Assembly: GCA_913060875.1 (NCBI GenBank)
Contig: CAJXSL010000005.1
Span: forward strand, 124,001 to 188,000
Direction: 5' to 3'
Length of the DNA: 64,000 nucleotides
DNA from: an uncultured Desulfobacteraceae bacterium
GTDB taxonomy: Bacteria; Desulfobacterota; Desulfobacteria; Desulfobacterales; UBA5852
A program made the position numbers and the translations under genes. Position 1 is the stretch's first letter. Each line of letters starts with the position of its first letter. The notes below the pieces were generated by a model. It did not search any database. It was not told the origin of the DNA and saw only the letters and a program-made list of their open reading frames with translations. Positions 26,957 through 36,060 of this stretch are shown in pieces.

Positions 26957-27649
26957 TCAAACTGATTCGACATCGATAGCAGCCGCAACTCCCTGCCCCA
27001 GGCTGGCCGTTTGACCCTTTTGGCCGCGACCCAGTTGCAGGCGAATTTGCCCGTCCAAAGGCGAGCGTTCCAGAATTTGCACGGTTTCACCGATGGCGAT
27101 ACCCTTTTGGGCCAGGTAGCGCAAGGCGGTCTCGTCCTGCAGCCGCACCCGGGTGATACGCGCCGGAGAATCGATGGCCAGTTCGCTGAGGGGGTGCCCG
27201 CCGGTACTTGGCAGCTTCCCGTCCGGCGACGGGATCGGGTCGCCGTGGGGATCACGTTCCGGATGGTGAAGGTAGTCCGCAATCGCCGCAGTCAGACGAT
27301 CGGAAAGGCAATGCTCGAGGCGCTCCGCCTCGCTGTGCACCTCGTCCCAGGCATATCCCAGCACCTCGTGGAGAAAAGTTTCCAGCAGACGGTGACGGCG
27401 AATGACGGCCAGCGCCTGCCGGGTCCCCAGGGCCGTTAGGGAGACCCCATGATGCGACTGATAAAGGACCAGGCAGGGTTTTTGGCCGGCCAGGCGTTTG
27501 AGCATGTCGGTCACCGAGCCCGGCGTCACCCCCAGCCGTTCGGACAACGCGGAGGTCTTGGCCCGCCCATGCTTCTCCTGAAGAATATAGATCGCCTTCA
27601 GATAGTCTTCGACAGTGTCCGAGCGCATGAGGTCCGCCGCGGTCTCCAT
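26957..27649 (-). CDS. DtxR/MntR-family metal-dependent repressor
   Basis: 230 aa. Winged helix at residues about 8-75 (VEDYLKAIYILQEKHG...LSERLGVTPGSVTDMLKRL), a dimerisation/metal domain with HRLLETFLHEVLGY, SEAERLEHCLSDRL and HPERDPHGDPIP (the usual Cys/His/Glu metal positions), and a C-terminal SH3/FeoA-like part (RVRLQDETALRYLAQKGIAIGETVQI). Typical of iron- or manganese-dependent repressors. It sits just upstream of the importer operon, with a double palindrome between them, and is therefore its likely regulator. Confidence 0.92.
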   Translation of the reverse strand: METAADLMRSDTVEDYLKAIYILQEKHGRAKTSALSERLGVTPGSVTDMLKRLAGQKPCLVLYQSHHGVSLTALGTRQALAVIRRHRLLETFLHEVLGYAWDEVHSEAERLEHCLSDRLTAAIADYLHHPERDPHGDPIPSPDGKLPSTGGHPLSELAIDSPARITRVRLQDETALRYLAQKGIAIGETVQILERSPLDGQIRLQLGRGQKGQTASLGQGVAAAIDVESV

Positions 27650-27798
27650 TCGAAAAATTGTGGGGATGGTTGTCGGGGGAAAATCCCGTCAGTAGCGCCT
27701 ACGTTATCGAAAGCGTCGGCCGGGATCAAGAAAAACCGGGCGGTCAATCCCGAATCGGGTTGGGTAACAGCCCGGAATACATCGGCCAGGTGTATGTT

Positions 27799-28644
27799 TC
27801 ACTGGGCTCTGAGGCGAAATCGAATCGGCACCTCAACCCACATGGCAATGGCATTCCCACGCAAACGTGCGGGCTCGAAACACCATGTTTGAACCGTTTT
27901 CAAAGATGCGCGATCAAGAATGCGATACCCGCTCGATTGGGTAATCTTAATGTCCAGCACCTTACCATCGACACCTACCAAAACATCCATCAAGACCTTC
28001 CCCTCCAAGCCCCTCCGTCGCGCAAGGCGCGGATAGGGTGGCGGCGGATTCAGGCGGTATAATGGGACCGCCTTGATGACCGTTGGTCCGTCCACACCTC
28101 CATGGTCGACCGCTTCGGACTGGTTTTCTTCTCCCTTGTTCGCTGAATCCGCTGTTGCACCTACTGGCGCTGCATTGGCGGGTGGGTTGGCCTGGGATAA
28201 AGACGACGGGCGCACCGGCGGTTTCAGATCTGCCGCCGTGCCTGTCATCGCTGGTGAAACATCCGCGTCTGCATGTTCTGGTATGACGGGCTTCGTCTTA
28301 GAAATGTTTTTCGTCATTGCGGTTTCAAGGGGGACAGAAGGCGCGTGGGGCCGGGCTTTTTTCCTCTTCGCAGGGGACAATCCATGCGATGCCTTAGGTT
28401 TGCTTACGGTGGGTTTCAGAAGACCATGGCTTTGTCCTTTCTCCGGGGAAGGCGGCTTCTGCACGCCCCGGGCGCCAGGGATTGTTCCGCGTTTGCTCGT
28501 TTTCGGCCCAGCAGACAGATTGACGACGACAGCGCGGCGCCCGCTTATTAAACGCGGCGGAACGGGGTCCGGGGCAGGACACACCATCAGGAATACGGCA
28601 TGCAGTGCCAGGGACGCGACCAGGGACCAGCCCAACGATTTCAT
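27799..28644 (-). CDS. tonB: TonB energy transducer
   Basis: 281-aa periplasm-spanning protein that transmits proton-motive force to outer-membrane receptors. One N-terminal membrane anchor (LVASLALHAVFLMV, with the conserved His), a long Pro/Lys/Ala-rich linker (residues about 25-195), and the C-terminal TonB domain: YRLNPPPPYPRLARRRGLEG, VLMDVLVGVDGKV, TVQTWCFEPAR. The start overlaps the exbD stop (ATGA). Last gene of the exbB-exbD-tonB set attached to the btuB unit, so it is probably dedicated to cobalamin uptake. Confidence 0.93.
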   Translation of the reverse strand: MKSLGWSLVASLALHAVFLMVCPAPDPVPPRLISGRRAVVVNLSAGPKTSKRGTIPGARGVQKPPSPEKGQSHGLLKPTVSKPKASHGLSPAKRKKARPHAPSVPLETAMTKNISKTKPVIPEHADADVSPAMTGTAADLKPPVRPSSLSQANPPANAAPVGATADSANKGEENQSEAVDHGGVDGPTVIKAVPLYRLNPPPPYPRLARRRGLEGKVLMDVLVGVDGKVLDIKITQSSGYRILDRASLKTVQTWCFEPARLRGNAIAMWVEVPIRFRLRAQ

Positions 28645-29051
28645 GGTGCGGGCGCCAGCTCAGCCTGCAGCGAAATTCTGCTGATACCCGCCTGGCGGCA
28701 CTGATCCAGAACCGAAAACAGACGCTGGTAGGCAAGATCGCGGTCGCCGAAAATCATAACCTGGGTTGAAGCGTCTATTTCCGCTTCGCTTTTCAGGTAA
28801 GATTTCAGCCGGTCAAGCGGCACCGCGTTATGCCCCACGAAAACCGCACCTTCCCGATTGACAGTGATCGCGAGGTGATCCTCCTTTTCCAGAACAGCCA
28901 CGCTGGAGGTCGGCAACCGCACGGGCATTCCCCGGTGAACCGCCATTGACAGCATGGCATAGATAAAGACGACCAGCAGCAGGAAAACGACATCGATCAG
29001 CGGCAGCATCTCGATGCGCGGCTTAGCCGGTGATGGCACCCTGACTTTCAT
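28641..29051 (-). CDS. exbD: ExbD/TolR-family proton-channel subunit
   Basis: 136 aa. One N-terminal transmembrane helix with the essential Asp in EMLPLIDVVFLLLVVFI, followed by a periplasmic domain (VFVGHNAVPLDRL, QVMIFGDRDLAYQRL). ATG 29051 has AAGGAG seven bases upstream; the 492-bp longer frame is rejected. Start lies inside the 3' end of exbB (29-bp overlap), and its stop overlaps tonB. Confidence 0.92.
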   Translation of the reverse strand: MKVRVPSPAKPRIEMLPLIDVVFLLLVVFIYAMLSMAVHRGMPVRLPTSSVAVLEKEDHLAITVNREGAVFVGHNAVPLDRLKSYLKSEAEIDASTQVMIFGDRDLAYQRLFSVLDQCRQAGISRISLQAELAPAP

Positions 29052-29712
29052 CTTCGCACTCCTTATCGGCCCCTGTGGATAGTCTTTCCCCGCCACCACC
29101 ATGATTGCAGAGTCTACCGTAAACGACTTCAAGGCTGGTGGCGTATTTTTCGATCGTCATCGCCGCCGCCTCGACCCGTGAATTGAAGTAGTTATAGGGG
29201 AAAACGGTAAAAATTGCGATTCCGAGACCTGAAGCCGTGGTGATCAGCGCCTGGGCAACCCCCACGGTCACGGTTTCCGGGTGATCGATGCCGGCGGAAC
29301 CCAACATCTCAAAGGAAGAGATGATACCCAGGACAGTGCCGAAAATGCCCAAAAGAGGTGCCACGGTGATCATCGTGTCCATCACTTTCATGGACCGTCG
29401 CATGGCTTCGAGAGCTTCCACGGCCGCCGATTCCATTGCCTTGGCCATAGAAAACTCCCGATGAACGATGCCGTTGACAAGGATTTTAACAACATAATCC
29501 TCCGAGTTTCGAACTCTCTTGCGGATTTCCTCCCAACGGCCGTGGCGGCTCAAATCGAGGATGTCGTCCACCAATTGCGGGTTTCGCTGGCGGCTCAGGC
29601 GAATCCAAAAATACAGGCGCTCGAGAATAACGGCCAGCACGATAATGGAACAAGCCAGCAAAGGGACCATAACCGGTCCCCCTTTTTGTAAGACCTGCCA
29701 CATGGAATCCAT
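29023..29712 (-). CDS. exbB: ExbB/TolQ-family proton-channel subunit
   Basis: 229 aa with three membrane helices: GPVMVPLLACSIIVLAVILE, then TVAPLLGIFGTVLGIISSF and ALITTASGLGIAIFTVFPYN, the two conserved motifs that form the channel with ExbD. I prefer ATG 29712, which has AAAGGGG two bases before it, over the ATG at 29724 that has no site. First of the three overlapping energiser genes; 94 bp follow the btuB stop, so the set likely shares the riboswitch-controlled transcript. Confidence 0.92.
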   Translation of the reverse strand: MDSMWQVLQKGGPVMVPLLACSIIVLAVILERLYFWIRLSRQRNPQLVDDILDLSRHGRWEEIRKRVRNSEDYVVKILVNGIVHREFSMAKAMESAAVEALEAMRRSMKVMDTMITVAPLLGIFGTVLGIISSFEMLGSAGIDHPETVTVGVAQALITTASGLGIAIFTVFPYNYFNSRVEAAAMTIEKYATSLEVVYGRLCNHGGGGERLSTGADKECEDESQGAITG

Positions 29713-29806
29713 AACCCCTTTCATTTAAAACGAAAATGCCCGGGCGGATTCGGTGGCAGGAACAGCTTGAAATCAGCCGTGCCATCAAATCCGCCGTTCG
29801 GTAAGT

Positions 29807-31786
29807 CTAGAATGTGAATTTCACACCGCCGTAGAGCGAAAAACCCGGCGTGGCATAGCTCCATGCTTCCTCATAATTTTCATCGAACAGGTTGTCGATC
29901 TTGCCATACAACTGCACATGGCTGTTGATATCGTAGGAAGCCGCCAGGTTGACCAGGAAATAATCGTCGAGTTCCTCCACCCGGTTGCCAAACCGGTCTA
30001 CTGCGGAAGCAATCGTTTTGCACTCATCCACCCAGTAAACGTCCAGGTTAAACGTCGCCCGGTCGAACATGCGATAGCGGCTATTGAAGTGGACTTTGTT
30101 CTCCGGCCGCCGGACAAGATCTTCACCATCCGGATCCTCTGTGTCGGTGAAGGTGTAATTTAACAAAAACGACAGGTCTTTCATGGGCAGCCATTGAATG
30201 AAGGCTTCGACGCCTTCGGTGGTCGTGTCGCCCTGCAGGTTCGCGTAGGTGGAGGTGAAGGTTGCCGGATCCACCACAAATTCTATTTTGTCTTTATACT
30301 TGGTGTAAAAATAGGTGCCACCGAAGGTTAGCTTACCGTCGAAAACGGCCTGCTCGAACCCGGCATCCCATCCCTCACTTTCCTCCGGGTCGAGATCGGG
30401 ATTTCCTCCGAGAAAAAGATAGGCGGGTATCGCATCGGCAAACAACTCATAGAGCGACGGCGCGCGAAACCCGGTTCCATAGCTGGCCTTAAGGGTCGTG
30501 CCCGTCTGGTCGATGCGGTAGGAGGGCGCCACCTGCCAGGTCGTTTCGGTGCCGAAACTCTCGTGGTTGTCGACCCTTAGGCCCGCCACCACGATAAGGG
30601 CTTCATCGAAAAGGAACAACTGATCGCTGACCCAATAGCTGTTGATATCGGTGTCTTTCTCCCGCGTGTTCGTCTGGTCGTAGCTTTCCTCGAAATAGGT
30701 ATAGCCGCCGGAAATTTCGTTCCAGTCCGCCACCATCAAACTGCCCTGCCAACCCGTTTCAATGCTTTGGCCCTCGTAGTCATAGGAAGGATTGCCGTCG
30801 GCATCGAACCCATCCCGCTCCTGTTCCGCGCCCTTGTAAAAAAAACGGGAATCAAACTTTCCTTCGAAGAATCGGTTGTGGATATCGAAGCGGTAAAACC
30901 ATTGATCGCTCTCAACCTTTTGTTTTTTGGCGCCATAGGGAACCAGCGCGAACGGCCAGACGTTGTAATTCCATTGATCGGCGGCAAAACCGTTGTAATC
31001 GTCAACGTCGACCTCGGATTTGATTTTGCGAACGACCGTGCTGATGTCAAAATTTTCGGTGATGTCGACCCCGAAATTCCCCGAAAGAGTCGTATTATCC
31101 CATCCGTCCTTTTCATCGGTATTCGGACCGCCGGCGATAGCGCTGTTACGGTCGTTGGCCATGGAAAAGCCGTTGGTATCCGTTTGGGAAGCTGAAAAAG
31201 AAAAATGGAGTTTCTCCCATTGCCCCGAAGCGCCACCATAGGTTTTCCAGGTGTCATAAGTGCCGTATTCACTGCCGATATAAAGCGATGGTTTGCCGTG
31301 GCCCTTTTTGGTGATGATGTTGACGACCCCCGCTGTGGCGTTGCTGCCGTAAAGGGCGCTGAGAGGGCCGCGAACCACTTCGATGCGCTCGATGTTGTCC
31401 GTCGTAAGGTTGGCAAGATCCGCCGTGCGATTGGTTGAAGAGGTATCATTGGCCATAATGCCGTCAATCAGAACCAGTGTGTTCTTGGCATCCGCCCCTC
31501 GAATGGAAATCGACGACGAACTCCCCGGCCCGCCTGTGGAAAGGACATCGACGCCTGGAACGCCCTTGATGACATCTTCTACGGTGGTTTGGTTTTTAGC
31601 AGCAATATCCTCTGCCGTAATCAGGGTTACCGAGCTGCCACCGGCTTTATCCAAAGCGGTTTCCGTACGTGTCGCGGTGACCACGACTTCCTCCATGGTG
31701 GTCTCCGGCTCTTGTGCCATAAGCCCTGTGGGCAACATACAAACGACGACCAATCCCGTCACAAAAATAATCTTGCGCCACTGCAT
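29807..31786 (-). CDS. btuB: TonB-dependent outer-membrane receptor, BtuB-like
   Basis: 659 aa. Signal peptide to about residue 24, TonB box EEVVVTATR at about 32-40, plug domain with the SIRGADAKNTLVLIDGI and RIEVVRGPLSALYGSNATAGVVNI motifs, then a 22-strand barrel ending in KFTF. The AAGGAGG site is six bases before the ATG. Size, plug motifs and its position after a riboswitch-controlled B12-binding protein support a cobalamin/cobinamide receptor. Calcium loops of E. coli BtuB cannot be verified by eye. Confidence 0.88.
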   Translation of the reverse strand: MQWRKIIFVTGLVVVCMLPTGLMAQEPETTMEEVVVTATRTETALDKAGGSSVTLITAEDIAAKNQTTVEDVIKGVPGVDVLSTGGPGSSSSISIRGADAKNTLVLIDGIMANDTSSTNRTADLANLTTDNIERIEVVRGPLSALYGSNATAGVVNIITKKGHGKPSLYIGSEYGTYDTWKTYGGASGQWEKLHFSFSASQTDTNGFSMANDRNSAIAGGPNTDEKDGWDNTTLSGNFGVDITENFDISTVVRKIKSEVDVDDYNGFAADQWNYNVWPFALVPYGAKKQKVESDQWFYRFDIHNRFFEGKFDSRFFYKGAEQERDGFDADGNPSYDYEGQSIETGWQGSLMVADWNEISGGYTYFEESYDQTNTREKDTDINSYWVSDQLFLFDEALIVVAGLRVDNHESFGTETTWQVAPSYRIDQTGTTLKASYGTGFRAPSLYELFADAIPAYLFLGGNPDLDPEESEGWDAGFEQAVFDGKLTFGGTYFYTKYKDKIEFVVDPATFTSTYANLQGDTTTEGVEAFIQWLPMKDLSFLLNYTFTDTEDPDGEDLVRRPENKVHFNSRYRMFDRATFNLDVYWVDECKTIASAVDRFGNRVEELDDYFLVNLAASYDINSHVQLYGKIDNLFDENYEEAWSYATPGFSLYGGVKFTF

Positions 31787-31867
31787 TTGAAACCTCCTTC
31801 TCGAATCCGTAATTTTCCAAGTTCAGCGTGCGGCCGTTTCTCCTAAATCGACACTATCCAATGGCGT

Positions 31868-33931
31868 TTACATAGCGCTTTTTCGTTCCAGCAAACCGTT
31901 TAGCAAGGCTTCCAAGGCTTTTTTCAACGGGTCCGGCAGGTTCTGACCTTCATGCAGGCAGACCTGCCATCTGGGTATCTTCCCACCGGCAATTCCTTCG
32001 GCGATTACCTGGCAGTACTGACTGAAGCCAGTCATGTCACTTACCAGGCCTTTTTCGAAAGCATCGCTAATGGCAAGGGCGCTTTCCATAAATCCGACAT
32101 AGCGGGAATCCAGCAGTAAATGTTCCAAAGCTTGCCTTCCCGGAAAGTCATGCCCTTCCATGCAGGGGCACATGTTCGACGTCATCAGGGCATCGAGGTC
32201 GATCCCCCGCTCTTCCAGTCGTTTGAATATGCTGCGGTGGGTCGTCAGGCCATTTTGTTGCGCAACCGCTTTCATCACAGCCTCATAAACGGCCTTGGCG
32301 ATAAGTTCGCCCATTTTGCTATGCCCGCCGGCATTGGCAATGGGAACCCCCGGTGATGGGATGACAATGATGTTGTCCGTGCCGGTCCCAGTGGCGCCAA
32401 AGCGCAGGGGGCGATAAGAGCTGCGAATATCGAGGTCGGCCAGGGCCGCGGACTTGGCTTCGGTCGCCGAAATGATGGCACGGGTCATGGCACGCGGACT
32501 CAGGTTCATGTTGGTGTGCAGAAGAATGTTGATGGTACCGGGCTCGTAGTAGGAACCGATATCCCTGGACATGCGCACGGCATTGGTCTCGACACCGGCG
32601 GTGACCAGGGCGGTCACTTGCATTTGGCGAAACGTGGTCCTGGCAATGGCCAGGTGATCCATGTGAGCGCCCGTGAACAAAAGGGCCGCGCTTTCAGCCG
32701 GTACCCCCAGCACACGACAGACATGCTCTTTGAGTTGCTCCGGACCGGCACCATGATCGATGTACCAGGAAGGCGGCGGCAAATAGTGATTGCCGATCAG
32801 GTCAATCCCGCTTAAAGGCCCTTCGAGGGTGGAAATGGCTGCGGTGGGATTTTCCAACTCAACAACCAGCGTTTTGTGCACGAAGTCACGGATGCGGGTT
32901 TCAACGACACGAACATCCCTTACATTGGATAACCGGACGTCGATGGGCTCGGAAGCGACAACCCCATCTTTGAAGACCTGATAGATAGGGTCTGAAAATG
33001 CCTCGGCGTAAATCCTTGCTGCCAGCCAGGTCGCAAAATAGCCCATCCGTGTTGAAGCCCGGCAGGTCAAATCGCAGGGAAAGAAGAAAACACGGTTCGT
33101 TCGCAAGGCCGCGACCCCTTCCCACTCCGGCTGGGAAAGCTGGCTTTGCAGCAACCGGCGATCCCCGCCGCAACCATATATCACCTGTGGATTGAAAGCG
33201 GTCCAGTCACCTGCATTCACAGTGACAACGCCCCCCGTAGCGACAAATTCAGGCGGAACCCCGCCAGCCAGCCGAATGATTTCGTTTTGGAATGAATCGG
33301 CACCAGGGGTCATTAAGCTATGGCGGCCCATGATGCGCATGACGCGCTTGCGTTGTGCTTTCGGCAAGACATCGACTTTGCGACGAATAAGGTCCAATTC
33401 TTCGCGATTGCGGCTTACGATGGCGTTCGCCTCTTTGATCCGATTGAAAAGGCGACCGATTTGACGGAGCGTTTTAAACCCATGTTCGACCGAGCGGGTA
33501 TCACAACGAATCATCGCCACCGGTCGTTGATTGAAATGCGTGTCCACCTGGCGGTGTATGCCCGTGTAAAAAATGACATCCGGCTGGAGCGCTTCGATAA
33601 TCTCTATTGACGGGGTAAAAAAGCCTCCCACAATGGTTTTTTGGGATAACGTCGCCGGTTGGGTGTCGTGGCAGGTAATGCCGACCAGTGCATCCGCAGC
33701 GCCGATATCGGCAATCATTTGGGTTACCGAAGGTACCAGTGAAACGACACGTTGCGGCGGGGCATCCAGCTGGACAACCTTGCCGCCGTCATCGGTAATT
33801 GAGATGGGATCGGCATGACTTGGACTGAATGTTCCATCCATCAACAGCAAGAGGTTTGCAAGTGTCCAAAGGATAATACCAACGCGCATCCGCCTTGCCT
33901 TTGGGGCCCTTGCATAGGTATGGTTCTGCAT
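31868..33931 (-). CDS. Fusion of B12-binding protein (BtuF-like) and CbiZ amidohydrolase
   Basis: 687 aa. After a signal peptide, residues about 40-315 form a BtuF-like periplasmic binding domain (QRVVSLVPSVTQMIADIGA, SIEIIEALQPDVIFYTG). Residues about 345-565 are CbiZ-like, the amidase that removes the aminopropanol side of adenosylcobinamide for salvage (TALVTAGVETNAVRMSRDIG, INILLHTNMNLSPRAM, RFGATGTGTDNIIVIPS). The last 120 residues, with SNMCPCMEGHDFPG, belong to neither. ATG 33931 follows GGAG; upstream lie a hairpin, a B12 riboswitch and a promoter. The amidase would act in the periplasm if the fusion stays whole, an unusual placement. Confidence 0.85.
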   Translation of the reverse strand: MQNHTYARAPKARRMRVGIILWTLANLLLLMDGTFSPSHADPISITDDGGKVVQLDAPPQRVVSLVPSVTQMIADIGAADALVGITCHDTQPATLSQKTIVGGFFTPSIEIIEALQPDVIFYTGIHRQVDTHFNQRPVAMIRCDTRSVEHGFKTLRQIGRLFNRIKEANAIVSRNREELDLIRRKVDVLPKAQRKRVMRIMGRHSLMTPGADSFQNEIIRLAGGVPPEFVATGGVVTVNAGDWTAFNPQVIYGCGGDRRLLQSQLSQPEWEGVAALRTNRVFFFPCDLTCRASTRMGYFATWLAARIYAEAFSDPIYQVFKDGVVASEPIDVRLSNVRDVRVVETRIRDFVHKTLVVELENPTAAISTLEGPLSGIDLIGNHYLPPPSWYIDHGAGPEQLKEHVCRVLGVPAESAALLFTGAHMDHLAIARTTFRQMQVTALVTAGVETNAVRMSRDIGSYYEPGTINILLHTNMNLSPRAMTRAIISATEAKSAALADLDIRSSYRPLRFGATGTGTDNIIVIPSPGVPIANAGGHSKMGELIAKAVYEAVMKAVAQQNGLTTHRSIFKRLEERGIDLDALMTSNMCPCMEGHDFPGRQALEHLLLDSRYVGFMESALAISDAFEKGLVSDMTGFSQYCQVIAEGIAGGKIPRWQVCLHEGQNLPDPLKKALEALLNGLLERKSAM

Positions 33932-33948
33932 GTGGTACTCCAAAAAGT

Positions 33949-33983
33949 AAAAATCCCGAATCGACAAAAGCATCGATCCGGGA
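33949..33983 (-). terminator. Terminator-like hairpin of riboswitch 1
   Basis: On the minus strand TCCCGGATCGA pairs with TCGATTCGGGA (one G-T wobble), followed by TTTTT. Located between the riboswitch and the btuF-cbiZ start codon; probable expression platform that stops transcription when B12 is bound. Confidence 0.7.
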
Positions 33984-34047
33984 CTTCCCGTTTTAATCCA
34001 CAGATGTTACGGAGTTCCTCTTTCCACGAAGGCAGCACTCCGGGTTA

Positions 34048-34212
34048 CAGGCAGGTCTTCTGACTTCCGGATCATCCTACTCTCTACCCCTTCCCCTTCC
34101 ACAAGCGTGGGAGAGTGGTAACGGCAGATTTCGTCCTCGGTTACAGCGGCGGGTCCGTCCCCGAATCTCACGGGGTTCCCTGTTAAGCCATGCTTGGCAC
34201 CTGAAACCTATG
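34048..34212 (-). ncRNA. Cobalamin riboswitch 1
   Basis: Minus-strand RNA has all the landmarks: GGTGCC near the 5' end, GGGAACCCCGTGAGATTCGGGG, GACGGACCCGCCGCTGTAAC, and the B12 box AGTCAGAAGACCTGCC at the 3' end (about 34049-34067). It leads the btuF-cbiZ / btuB / exbB / exbD / tonB unit. Confidence 0.93.
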
Positions 34213-34220
34213 TCGGCAAC

Positions 34221-34249
34221 TGACTACCCAACCCCATAAGAATTGTCAA
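34221..34249 (-). promoter_or_regulatory. Sigma-70-like promoter of riboswitch 1
   Basis: Minus strand TTGACA (34249-34244), 17-nt spacer, TAGTCA (34226-34221), a few bases before the first riboswitch element and within 20 bp of the btuD stop. Confidence 0.55.
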
Positions 34250-34261
34250 CGGATTATTTCC

Positions 34262-35053
34262 TTATGGTAAATACTTCCCTGGAACCGGCGTGAGGCGCGG
34301 AATTGTTCCGAAAGGACTTTGGTCAACAAGCACGTCACATCCGTAAGCCGCTTTTATGGAGGTCTTTTCTACAATCGCCTCGGGAGGCCCGACGGCCACA
34401 GTCTTCCCTTGGGCCATCAGCAGCATGCGGTCCGCGTAGAGGGCCGAAAGGTTGATGTCGTGGGAAACCATGACCACCGTCATGTCGCGTTTTTTTTTGA
34501 GCTGCTCCATGAGGTCCATGATGCGAACCTGATGGGCCAGATCCAATGCAGCGGTGGGTTCGTCCAGAAGGATGATATCGGGTTCCTGGCAAATGGCGCG
34601 GGCCAGGAAAACGCGTTGGCGCTCCCCGCCGCTCAATTGGGACAAATGTCGGTCGGGCAGGTGGTCGATGCCCGTAAATTCCATGGACTGGTCTGCCAAC
34701 AGGGCATCTTTCTCCGATGGAAGCCCGAGGATTCCCAAATGCGGGGTTCGTCCCGCTTGAACGATTTCCCGAACCGTGAAAGGAAAATCTGCATCGGATA
34801 GCTGCGGGACCAGGGCGATACGTCGGGCCAGCGATTTGCGACGGTAGGTTTCGATGGGCTTTCCCAAAACCGCGATGGACCCGGACGTGGGTTTGCCGAT
34901 GCCCGCCAGGAGTTTGAGCAACGTTGTCTTGCCGGCGCCGTTGGGGCCGATCACGATAAAGAATTCACCCTTGGCAATCTGGAACGAAAGTTCACCAAGA
35001 ATGATTTGGGTGCGATAGGCGTAGGAGACGTCTTGAATGTCAAAGGCCCTCAT
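34262..35053 (-). CDS. btuD: Cobalamin ABC transporter ATPase BtuD
   Basis: 263 aa. Walker A GPNGAGKTT, Q-loop LVPQLSDADFPF, signature LSGGERQR, Walker B IILLDEP and switch His in VMVSHD are intact. Start ATG at 35053 overlaps the btuC stop by one base. A much longer frame through the same region reaches upstream over btuC, but its extra part is not protein-like. Iron-siderophore ATPases are closely related; the B12 riboswitch ahead of the operon decides for cobalamin. Confidence 0.92.
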   Translation of the reverse strand: MRAFDIQDVSYAYRTQIILGELSFQIAKGEFFIVIGPNGAGKTTLLKLLAGIGKPTSGSIAVLGKPIETYRRKSLARRIALVPQLSDADFPFTVREIVQAGRTPHLGILGLPSEKDALLADQSMEFTGIDHLPDRHLSQLSGGERQRVFLARAICQEPDIILLDEPTAALDLAHQVRIMDLMEQLKKKRDMTVVMVSHDINLSALYADRMLLMAQGKTVAVGPPEAIVEKTSIKAAYGCDVLVDQSPFGTIPRLTPVPGKYLP

Positions 35054-36060
35054 CAATGCCTGGACCTCCGCAGCAGGTAGATAAAGACCGGCGCCCCGAT
35101 CAGGGCGGTCACCACTCCCACGGGCATTTCGCCCTGCTGTGATATGACGCGCGCCGTCAGGTCGCAAAGGACAAGGTAAGCCCCACCGCCGAACAAACAC
35201 GCGGGCACCAGAACGCGGTGATCCGGGCCGATGAGAAGACGCAGCAAATGCGGCATGACCAGACCGACGAACCCCACGAGACCGCAGTGGGCGACAGTGG
35301 CGCTGATCATCAGCGAGGTGATCAAAAGGAGCAACACCATGACCGTCTTGACGCGCAGGCCCAGTGCCTGAGCGGTTTCGGCTCCCATGGTGAGAAGATT
35401 CATGGCGTGGGAGAGCATGAAAAGGGCGATAAAGCACGGCGCGAGGATAACGGCCAGGCGGCCGACTTGCCCCATGTCGGCCAGGGATAGATCGCCCATC
35501 AGCCAGAACATGATCTGGTGAAGGCGCGAATCCTGCGAAAGGGAAATCAAAAACAGAATAACGGCGGAACAGAAGGCGTTGACCATGACCCCGGCCAGCA
35601 GCAAAGAATCTTTGCGCAGGATCCGTCGGCCCGAGGCCAAAAAAAGGACAAGCCCCATAATCGCCAGACTTGCGGCAAACGCCAGGCCGGTGACGCCCGG
35701 GTAGCGGGCGAGACCGAACATGATCCCGACAATGGCGCCGACCGCGGCCCCGCCTGAAATCCCCAGGATGTAAGGCTCGGCCAGGGGGTTGCGCAGCAGG
35801 GCCTGGAACACCAGCCCCCCCAGCGATAAAGTTGCGCCGAGTTCGGCAGCCAGCAGGGCCCTGGGCAGGCGGATCTGCCAGAGGATCGTCTGCTGCGGAC
35901 CGGTGGCATCGCTGCCGTGGCGCAGGGCTTCCCGGATGGCCCCGAAGCTGTTGCCCGTGGCGCCCCACGTAACCGCGAGAAAAAGGGCCAGGGCCAAGCC
36001 CCCCAGCAACAACAGGGTCGTCAGAACGATTTTTCCGGGAACGGATCGGTGGGAAATCAT
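35053..36060 (-). CDS. btuC: Cobalamin ABC transporter permease BtuC
   Basis: 335-aa FecCD/BtuC-family membrane protein with about ten hydrophobic helices. Motifs: RLPRALLAAELGATLSLGG and LVFQALLRNPLAEPYILG near the start, GLVGFVGLVMPHLLRLL and GEMPVGVVTALIGAPVF near the end. Its ATG overlaps the btuF stop codon (ATGA), and its stop overlaps btuD by one base, so the three transporter genes are translationally coupled. Confidence 0.93.
   Translation of the reverse strand: MISHRSVPGKIVLTTLLLLGGLALALFLAVTWGATGNSFGAIREALRHGSDATGPQQTILWQIRLPRALLAAELGATLSLGGLVFQALLRNPLAEPYILGISGGAAVGAIVGIMFGLARYPGVTGLAFAASLAIMGLVLFLASGRRILRKDSLLLAGVMVNAFCSAVILFLISLSQDSRLHQIMFWLMGDLSLADMGQVGRLAVILAPCFIALFMLSHAMNLLTMGAETAQALGLRVKTVMVLLLLITSLMISATVAHCGLVGFVGLVMPHLLRLLIGPDHRVLVPACLFGGGAYLVLCDLTARVISQQGEMPVGVVTALIGAPVFIYLLRRSRH

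Noticed and set aside
34262-35968. 568-codon frame including btuD
   Set aside because: Only the part from 35053 is BtuD; the extension overlaps btuC out of frame and is Arg/Pro/Gly-rich non-protein-like sequence.
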